Assembly: GCF_029784165.1 (NCBI RefSeq)
Contig: NC_073695.1
Span: 100,567,306-100,631,305, forward strand
Origin: Wyeomyia smithii
Lineage: Eukaryota; Arthropoda; Insecta; Diptera; Culicidae
DNA length: 64,000 nt
Direction: 5' to 3'
The first letter of the stretch is position 1. The number at the start of each line of letters is the position of its first letter. The notes beneath the pieces were generated by a model. The model was not told the DNA's origin, searched no databases, and saw only the letters and a program-made list of their open reading frames with translations. This document shows positions 56,883 through 64,000 of this stretch, piece after piece. The position numbers were made by a program, and so were the translations under genes.

Positions 56883-58616
56883 ATGTTCGATTTGGTCGGA
56901 TTAATAAAAAGCATGATCTACAATGTGTTAACCATATTTTCTTTCGGTCGCAAAAAACTGAGCAATACGCTTAGTATTTACGTGAAAACCAACACTGGGA
57001 GCACGCTGGCGGTAGACCTAGAACCACACATGGATATCAAGGACGTGAAAACGATGGTCGCTCCTCATCTTGGATTAGAACCAAGGGAGGTAAAAATAAT
57101 ATTCGCTGGAAAAGAATTGTCCGATGCCATCACGATTAGTGTAAGTTTTACATTCGAGTGCAACAACCCATTGCATCATCATTGTTATTGCTCTTCATTG
57201 ACCTTTTTTCAGGAGTGCGACTTGGGACAGCAAACAATTATTCACGCTGTTAGGGCAAAAGCGATACTTAGAAGAATGAATGATAAAAGACTTTTAGAAA
57301 GTAATGTAGATGAGACTGCTTCCACTAAACCGCTTTGCGAGACAATGACAGATTTGCGAATGATAGAATGTAGTGAAGAAGAGATGCGAGCTTCCGGCGA
57401 GGTTAGAAAAAAGGCCCATTTCTTCGTGTACTGCTCTCAGTGCGAAAAGGTTTGCACCGGTAAGCTGAGAGTGCGTTGTGGCATCTGCAAAAGCGGAGCT
57501 TTCACTGTACACAGGGATCCGGCCTGTTGGGATGACGTTCTGAAAAAGAAAAGAATCACAGGACATTGTGAGGACTATGACGTTCCTTGTGTGGTATAAA
57601 AAACGACAAAATTTTTAAATAAAGAGTTTTCAATAATTCCTAATTTGAATTTCAGGAAAACGAATCAGGCGATCCTCCATTTACGGAGTTTTACTTCAAA
57701 TGCGCCGAACATTTATCAGGCGGGGAAAAAGACTTCGCAGCTCCACTCAAACTTATAAATACCAATCACAAAAATATTCCCTGCATCGCGTGTACAGACG
57801 TAAGGTTGGTATATAAAAAAAATCAAATTTCTAATAATGAATACTAGTTCAAACATTCCAGTGAAACTGTTGTTGTATTTCCTTGCGAAGCTGGACATGT
57901 GACTTGCTTGGAATGCTTTCGGCAATACTGCATCTCGAGATTGTTGGAACGTCAATTTGTGGAACATCCGTCCGTTGGTTGCACCCTGCAGTGCCCCGTA
58001 GGCTGCGAAGGTTCCTACATAGATGATGTACATCACTTCAGGTTACTGTCGAATGAACAGGTTTGAATGAAAGCAAGCGTTTTGCTGGCAATATGTTGAA
58101 TTTATGTTTTAGTATGACAGGTATCAACGCTTCGCTACAGAGGAATACGTACTTAGGAATGGCGGAGTTTTATGTCCTCAACCAGGCTGTGGAATGGGTC
58201 TGCTAGTGAACCCAGAATGTAAACGAGTTCAATGTGTAGGCGGTTGTGGGGTACGTTTATAGCAGTTAATGATTAGAAATTTATATTTACTATGTTCTAC
58301 GTAGTTTGTTTTTTGCCGGAACTGCCTACAAGGTTACCATCTCGGGGAATGTCTGGAAACGCCACAACCTAACTCAGAAACATCCTCAGGTTACACAATC
58401 GATCCACTGCGAGCTTGTGATGCACGTTGGGATGAAGCAACGAAAATTGCCATCAAAGTAACGACCAAACCGTGTCCGCAGTGTCGAACCGCAACCGAAC
58501 GGGACGGAGGATGTATGCACATGGTTTGTACCCGATCCGGTTGTGGATACGAGTGGTGCTGGGTGTGTCAAACCGCCTGGACACGGGACTGCATGGCTGC
58601 GCACTGGTTCGGATAG
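56883..58616 (+). CDS. park: Parkin, RBR E3 ubiquitin ligase, six exons
   Basis: Ortholog of Parkin, which ubiquitinates outer mitochondrial membrane proteins after PINK1 activation and so drives mitophagy. Exons: 56883-57140, 57213-57593, 57656-57804, 57862-58060, 58113-58250 and 58305-58616 (stop TAG), for 478 residues, all phases consistent. Domains in order: ubiquitin-like (SIYVKTNTGSTLAVDLEPH, then KIIFAGKELSDA), RING0 (FFVYCSQCEKVCTGKLRVRC), RING1 (ACTDV, then FPCEAGHVTCLECF), IBR (VLCPQPGCGMG), and RING2 with the catalytic cysteine in GGCMHMVC and the end AHWFG. The PINK1 acceptor position of the ubiquitin-like domain is Thr (GQQTIIHAV) where human and fly have Ser. The start at 56883 fits the fly protein best; an upstream in-frame ATG exists at 56823. 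The gene appears intact. Confidence 0.95.
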
Positions 58617-59661
58617 ACTGCTTACTTAAATACCAATAACGCTTGAGATTGTCGAAATTTTGCAGTTGCTGACTTATATATTTTTAAATAAATATTTATT
58701 TTGTTGCCAAAGTGACTTGTTGCTTTTATCATATACTAAGCCGTGTGCTTCGCTAATACCGTTCCTTTTAAGTTCCCCAGCCTGACAGTAGCATGGTAGA
58801 AGGAAGGAATGATATCATTTCTTCCTTTAACCATGCCAAATACATTTCTTCAAATAACATATTCTGCTCAACAATCATTATCTGGAAAACCGTGGAAAAC
58901 GATACAACGTCGCACTCTTCTCAAAACACTGGAAACAGATGCATTGCAAAGCGAAGTGGCTTTAAGTTTTCCGTTGCAGTAGCTGGTTCATGCTAGTAAT
59001 TAATTCTTCACACTTTATAGTTAAGTCTCAAGGGGAGGCGGGGGAAATGAAGAGCAAACCCTTGCCATCTAACAACATTCCATCAAGTCAAGATTTTTTT
59101 TTATTACGGAGGATACAATGATGATCTATTTTTTTTTTAAATTGTTATTACCCACAACAACTGATTACCTTTTGTGATGTTGAAAAAATAAAATTGAAAA
59201 TTACAGAACCGATCGAAAAAAGAACGGGGACAGTCGCATCCAACCATTGTGGCTATAGCTAAGCTGAGCTTCAACAAAGTTTTTAAAACAATCTAGAATG
59301 GGGCCTCCTAGCTTTCCTAGATTGATAACTAACAGTTTTGGTTGACCATGCGTCTCCACTATTCGGGTGGATCAGGTGCAAATGCTTCCTCACAACATAC
59401 GTATTCGTTATCGGATCACAGCACCAAATTCAAAGAACTGCTGCTCTCTTGTTATTGCTAAACTTAAATGCAAATTATGTGTATCGATTTATTGTCACTA
59501 AAACCGCTAGCTCTTTTTCAAGATAGTTTCCCAAGCAAATAAACCGCAATTACCTGTTATCAGAAAAACCAAGCACCAATCAAATAATAAACTGATAACA
59601 ACAGGAAAATTAGATTAGGCAGGAAATGCTCCCGTCGATAGTGGATTCGTTCGATAGCTAA
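58617..59661. other. Intergenic sequence between parkin and the bHLH gene
   Basis: It contains the parkin polyadenylation signal near its left end. No other gene or clear transposon is seen. It presumably holds regulatory sequence of the bHLH gene, but no motif is convincing. Confidence 0.45.
58687..58692 (+). terminator. Polyadenylation signal of parkin
   Basis: AATAAA 71 bases after the parkin stop codon, followed by T- and GT-rich sequence. Confidence 0.6.
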
Positions 59662-60300
59662 ATGCGTACCCGTGACTCCAACATCAATCATATGCCCTTC
59701 GACCACATTCGTACCGTGACTGCAACGATGAAAACCACACCCAGCCGGAAGCCGACCGTCGCGAGCACCGCATCGAACAAACGGATCAAGGCGAACCAAC
59801 GGGAACGTAACCGGATGCACGGTCTCAACGACGCTCTGAACCGTCTACGTCACTGCGTTCCGTTGCCGCTGCAGTTCACTGTGACCCGATGTGACCACAC
59901 TACCCCGCAGAGGTTATCTAAAATAGAGACGCTTCGCTTGGCAAAGAATTACATTTTCGCCCTGTCGGAGGCTCTGAAACAGAATCGGCGCTTCAACTAT
60001 GATGAACTGGTGCGCATACTGTCGTTCCGGTTGAGCCTAAATACATGTAGTCTGCTCAGGGGCCGTCTTGAGATCGACGATCACCTCCGAGCAGAATTAG
60101 TTGAGCCTAACTACGAAGAGAGGAGCTTGTGCTACTACCACTGCCTGGAAGGATGTCATCTCAATCATCCGGACCGAATGGATTGTCCTATGGAAGAAAG
60201 TGTCGAATTGCCGAATGAAGGAGCAGTGAATTGGATTTCAGTGGACATTTTAGACAATCAGTGTTGTACCTGTGAATCGGAGGAGCGCAGATTGGGCTAA
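59662..60300 (+). CDS. NeuroD/neurogenin-family bHLH transcription factor, single exon
   Basis: A 212-residue protein with a class II bHLH domain at about residues 38-105. The basic region and helix 1 read RIKANQRERNRMHGLNDALN, RLRHCVP. Helix 2 reads LSKIETLRLAKNYIFALSEA. KIETLR with AKNYI and the following VRILSFRLSLNTCSLLRGRL segment favour the NeuroD group over neurogenin (tap). These factors dimerise with Daughterless, bind E-boxes and promote neuronal fate. The loop between the helices is about 10 residues longer than in typical members (from LPLQFTVTRC to TTPQ). The C-terminal half is Cys/Glu-rich and unrecognised. The start at 59662 is the first ATG; later ATGs at 59692 and 59728 are possible. 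Drosophila is thought to lack a NeuroD ortholog. Confidence 0.85.
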   Translation: MRTRDSNINHMPFDHIRTVTATMKTTPSRKPTVASTASNKRIKANQRERNRMHGLNDALNRLRHCVPLPLQFTVTRCDHTTPQRLSKIETLRLAKNYIFALSEALKQNRRFNYDELVRILSFRLSLNTCSLLRGRLEIDDHLRAELVEPNYEERSLCYYHCLEGCHLNHPDRMDCPMEESVELPNEGAVNWISVDILDNQCCTCESEERRLG

Positions 60301-60333
60301 GTGACCATACTTGAAAAATTTACAAAAATGCTG

Positions 60334-60339
60334 AATAAA
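60334..60339 (+). terminator. Polyadenylation signal of the bHLH gene
   Basis: AATAAA 33 bases after the bHLH stop codon. Confidence 0.55.
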
Positions 60340-60439
60340 CATAACATTTCAATATACGTCGTTGTTTAATTACTTTTACGGAAACTGAAACCGGATGTGG
60401 AATAAATTTTGGTTTATAACAATCAATCAGCAGCACTTT

Positions 60440-60960
60440 CGAAAAGTAATCGATCGCCAAATAATGTATTTCTTGGCAAATTTTATATGTTACTGCTTCT
60501 TACTTCCTCCAGAACATCAACCCCCGGAGGCTGCCGGAAGTCCGCCTTGACGTTAGTCTCATCATCCATGATGAGACAATGGGGTTTCGTAAGTGTCTGG
60601 GTAGTTTCCGGGCCCGTGACTCCCACCGTATTTTGCCGTTCGTCACAATTTGGAGCCTTCTGTACTTTGTACGTATGCAGTCCCTCCCGGTTCTTGGCTC
60701 TCTGAGCAGGCAATGGGATTCCGCTCAAACGCTTTCACGACACGCTTGTGATCCTGATCACTAATAGAACATTCATTTTGATCGCATTTCTCCTTCCGTT
60801 CGATGCTTAGAGTTCCGTAATAACGTTTAATCACACAACTCACCGTTGACTGCACGATTCCGAGTTGTTTCCAGATGTCCCGATGAGAGAGTTGAGGATT
60901 TTCCAGGTTGTTGCGCAAAATCAGTTGCTTTTCGGCTGACACCATTTTTCCAATTTTCAA
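60440..60960 (-). pseudogene. Tc1/mariner-type transposase, N-terminal fragment
   Basis: The minus-strand frame 60960-60643 encodes a helix-turn-helix (SAEKQLILRNNLENPQLSHR, then KQLGIVQSTVSCVIKRYY). A second frame, 60728-60483, continues (VQKAPNCDERQNTVG) to the first catalytic block (CLIMDDETNVKADFRQ). A frameshift separates them and the rest of the catalytic core is missing. Confidence 0.75.
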
Positions 60961-61560
60961 AAAACTGACAGCGATAAAAATACAGTATAAACAAAACGCT
61001 ATGAAATACTTCTACTCAAACGTTCATGAGAAAATACCCAAAAGGTGATGTTTTTTTCGTGATGCAATTCTATGTGGAAGTAAATGCCCTAACATCCGCC
61101 GACCGGGCGTACTCATTCATACCACAAATCCAACGAGTACGGGTCTACCACGGAGTCGCTGGCTCTCTGCTGATTTTTATCTTTGCTAGTCGCTCTTCCG
61201 ACATTCGTGCCACGTGGCCAGCCCACTAAATCCTGCCGTATTTTATCAGTTTGATGATATCCGCATGTTGGCATGCTGAGTACGTAACGCTGAACGACCC
61301 GACCCCCCTTCATTTTTTTAAATTTTGAGCAAACATTACAGTTAAGTAGCAGTCTAAGCTACCTCTCCCCCTCCCCCTCATGTAACAATAAGTAACGCAG
61401 GCTCAACCCCACTCCCCCCCCCCCCCCTCATGCGTTACGTAACTTGTGTGCGACGCCTTATGAAAGTACCAAGGTACACAAATTCGTCGACTGCTTCATA
61501 GGAGTAGCTCAGACACCTGTAACAGACGAGGTTAGACAGCCGATTCTCCAGTTAAGCTGA
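60961..61560. other. Repeat-rich spacer before the Jockey-like element
   Basis: It includes 61265-61460, C-run rich, ending gttacgtaacttgtgtgcgacgcc, a relative of the MITE-like repeat at 22050-22228. A short minus-strand frame at 61113-61313 is unrecognised. Confidence 0.45.
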
Positions 61561-61568
61561 AACGCACT

Positions 61569-64000
61569 GTGAAAAGCATTTTGGAAGCCTCTGACTCCAC
61601 TAACCCAGTCGCGCCCACTGCAGCGTTCGTTAGTCAAAGTCGTCTCGGCCCTGTGGCTAGTGGTGAGAACGAGGTCTTCCAACTTGCTTACTCAGGCAAG
61701 TACTACTTTGACTCAGGTTCATCTCTGTGTGATGAAGTTTCCCGCACTCAGGTGACTACGAATTTTCCCGAGCTCGACAATATTCCTTCTTTCCCGAACG
61801 TTATTCTGTCGCATCATCAAACCACCCTACCGAGTTTCCGGAACCATGACATCGCTGCCGGTACCAGCAGAGCATCACCTACTTCTACTCGGAAGTCGGA
61901 ACGCATTGTATACAGCATTATGGAAGCTCCCAATCCCTCTGACACAGTCCTGCCCACTGCCGCCTTCGTTCTGCATAATCGTTCCGATCCTGTTGTCAAG
62001 TGTGGAGAGGGAGTCTTCCAAATCTCCAACCACGACGAGTATCCGCTTAATATTTCTGTTCACAACCCGCCACATAACATATCTGCCGTTTCCAGCAATG
62101 TAACACAATTGGAGTTACGGAACCACTTCATGAGATCTGACACTCGAACTCGCTCATCCGTCTCGTCCGACTTGCTCTCTAACCTGATACAAGCTTGCGT
62201 GCTCTGATTCCTGATACGACATCTACGCCTTCATGGAAACCTGGTTAAATGCCAATACGGTGTCGAATCAATTGTTCGATGAGTCGTATGCTGTATACAG
62301 AGAGGACCGAACTCCAACTAATAGTGATAAACGTACAGGGGCGGTGTTTTGCTGGCCATCCGCTCTTGCATCAAATCGCGTCAAGTGTTCCCTCCAGGTT
62401 ACTCCGAAATTGAACAACTCTGGGTTTCGGCAACCTTGTCAGGCGTGAACACTTTCATCGGCGTTATATATCTGCCGACCTACCGTGTCAATGAGCTTGC
62501 AGTCATAGAGAAACATATTAACTCACTTGATTGGATCGTTTCTCAAACAAATGCAACGAACAACATTATCGTTATCGGCGACTTCAACCTTTGCAGTATC
62601 ACATGGCAGTCGAACTCGAAAGGCTTTTTCTATCCCGACGTCACTCGCTCTGGAAATAGCTTTACATCCGCATGTTTGTTGGATGCCCTCTGCACAGCTT
62701 GCCTTAGACAGCTGAACGAGGTTCTCAATGAAAACGGTCGTTTGTTAGACCTCTGCTTCGTGAGCGACGAACTGGGTACAAAGTGTAGCGTAATGCGGGC
62801 CCAATGTTTGTTAGTAAAAGATTGTAGGCATCACCCACCGTTACTATTATCAATGCAGCGTGACAGTGGGAGTGTTTTCGTTGATGCTAGCGCGAAAGCA
62901 GTTTATTATGACTTCAGCAAAGCCAATTATGAAGAGATGAACTCCTTTCTCATGGGAGTTGCCTGGGACGAGTTTATTCGAGATCATGATGTCAACCTAG
63001 CCGCTTCTACTCTCTGTAACGTGCTACCACAGACTAACAGACGTAACACTGGAACCTAGCTCCATCGCCACAAAAACGTTCATTTCAAATTTTCAATCGA
63101 ATAACAGTCATCGCGCGAAAACGTCGTCTGGGGCGCTGTCATGCAATCTCATACATATTTTGTAGTTCCCCATTTGACACATGCAGTAACGCTGGCGCTG
63201 ATGTCGAAAAACATGACGCAGCGCGAACACCGACAACAGATGGTGTTAATGTTACTAACGTAAAGTACTGGAATCATCCGAACGATGATTTTATTGAAAA
63301 TCTGTTCGAAGTGTTATGTCTGTTAGTCTGTGGTGCTACTGTATGCCATTGATCAGTTTGTTCCGAAGAAGTTTACAAAAGAGCAACATCATCCCGCTTG
63401 GGCCACCTCTTACCTTAAACGACTTAAAAAAAAACAAACAAAAGAAAGGCGCTGAAAAAATACAGCAAAACTCGAACTGCGACGTCAAGAGCGCGCTATC
63501 TCACAGCTAATACTCAGTACAGGAGTATCAACAAACAGTTGTTCCATGCACACCTTAATCGTTTGCGACGTGATCTTAGACGGAAGCCGAAGGGATTCTG
63601 GTGCTATGTTAGTATTAAGAGGAAGGAAACTGGCCTTCCTACATGTATGCGAAATGGCAATCGCGAGGCTTCTACCATGGAGGAATTAGCCTCTCTTTTC
63701 CACGAACAATTTAGCAGGGTTTTCTTGGATGTACCAGCCAACTCCGATGCTATCATCAGCGCTACTGCGAATGTTCCTGTTTTCCCAGATATTGGTCCTC
63801 ACCACTCGATAACTAGGGATGTTATTATTACAGCAGCCAAACTTTTGAAAAATTCTTCCAGTGTTGGCCCAGATGGTGTTTCAGCCATTGTCCTCAAAAA
63901 CTTCATCTATGCTCTTGCATCCCCGTTAGCAGTGATTTTCGATTCTTCGCTTACTCATGGTGTCTTCCCAAGCTGCTGGAAAAACTCTTTTGTCTTCCCG
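61569..64000 (+). pseudogene. Jockey-like non-LTR retrotransposon, runs off the window end
   Basis: A first open frame (61569-62207) holds an internally duplicated block (SILEASDSTNPVAPTAAFVS and SIMEAPNPSDTVLPTAAFVL). The endonuclease follows (YDIYAFMETWLNAN at 62216, then FIGVIYLPTYRVNELAVIEK, then NIIVIGDFNLCSITWQSNSK, then RLLDLCFVSDEL). The frame changes near 62210 and 62340. A MITE (63028-63332) interrupts it after STLCNVL. The frame then resumes toward the reverse transcriptase (about 63540 on; LKNSSSVGPDGVSAIVLKNF), cut by the window edge. Confidence 0.8.
63028..63332 (+). mobile_element. MITE of the ACAGACTAACAGACGTAACAC family, copy 2
   Basis: A perfect 7-bp duplication GTGCTAC lies at 63021-63027 and 63333-63339. 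The terminal inverted repeats are cacagactaacagacgtaac and, at the right end, gttatgtctgttagtctgtg. The 305-bp interior aligns with 33128-33410. Removing it and one GTGCTAC restores the reading frame of the Jockey-like element, so it inserted after that element did. Confidence 0.88.

Noticed and set aside
59862..59922. Short intron inside the bHLH loop
   Set aside because: The excess over a normal loop is only about 30 bases, below a plausible intron size. Removing a stretch from a GT to the ccgcag site would delete the entire loop.

Overview
The window is a piece of an insect nuclear genome, most likely a culicine mosquito. It holds three intron-bearing or single-exon animal genes separated by a dense, nested transposon landscape. 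Culicine traits are the tRNA-derived SINE, several short inverted-repeat element (MITE) families, RTE-like, Jockey-like and CR1-like retrotransposons, Helitrons with internal tandem arrays, and maT/mariner and Tc1 relics. There is nothing prokaryotic here: no operons, CRISPR arrays or plasmid features. The species assignment is inferred from general character, not from a search.

Layout. (1) 1-9598 is upstream and intronic sequence with one plausible upstream coding exon (2710-2954), two copies of a 254-bp inverted-repeat element, a foldback hairpin, a mariner relic, and a DD37D mariner pseudogene split by a hAT-type MITE. (2) 9599-16913 holds 17 consecutive coding exons (1,800 codons) of still life (sif), the fly Tiam1-type Rac guanine exchange factor, with PH, coiled coil, Ras-binding domain, PDZ, DH, PH and a long Ser/Pro/Arg tail in order. 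All exon phases are consistent. The stop codon UAA is followed by C, by a perfect 9-bp GC-rich stem-loop eight bases later, and by 39 further in-frame sense codons with coding-like composition, which suggests programmed stop-codon readthrough. (3) 17034-30304 contains a decayed Jockey-like retrotransposon split by a Helitron, a TTAA-flanked MITE and other insertions, then a second truncated Helitron, a Tc1-type pseudogene, and two long-TIR elements. (4) 30305-37560 is mostly unique AT-rich non-coding sequence ending in polyadenylation signals. (5) 37735-56398 is a second transposon block: two RTE-like elements, one split by a CR1-like element that is itself split by a hAT MITE, and two nested hAT-type composites defined by exact 8-bp target duplications. 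One of these composites is nested four deep and includes a foldback element whose arms are 16-bp minisatellites. (6) 56883-58616 is parkin (park), six exons, 478 codons, with two DRE promoter motifs upstream. (7) 59662-60300 is a single-exon NeuroD/neurogenin-family bHLH gene with an unusually long loop. (8) 60440-64000 holds a Tc1/mariner fragment and a Jockey-like element split by a MITE and running off the window.

The three host genes are not an operon. sif acts at the neuronal membrane and synapse on Rac, parkin in mitochondrial quality control, and the bHLH gene in neural determination. Their adjacency is genomic, not functional.
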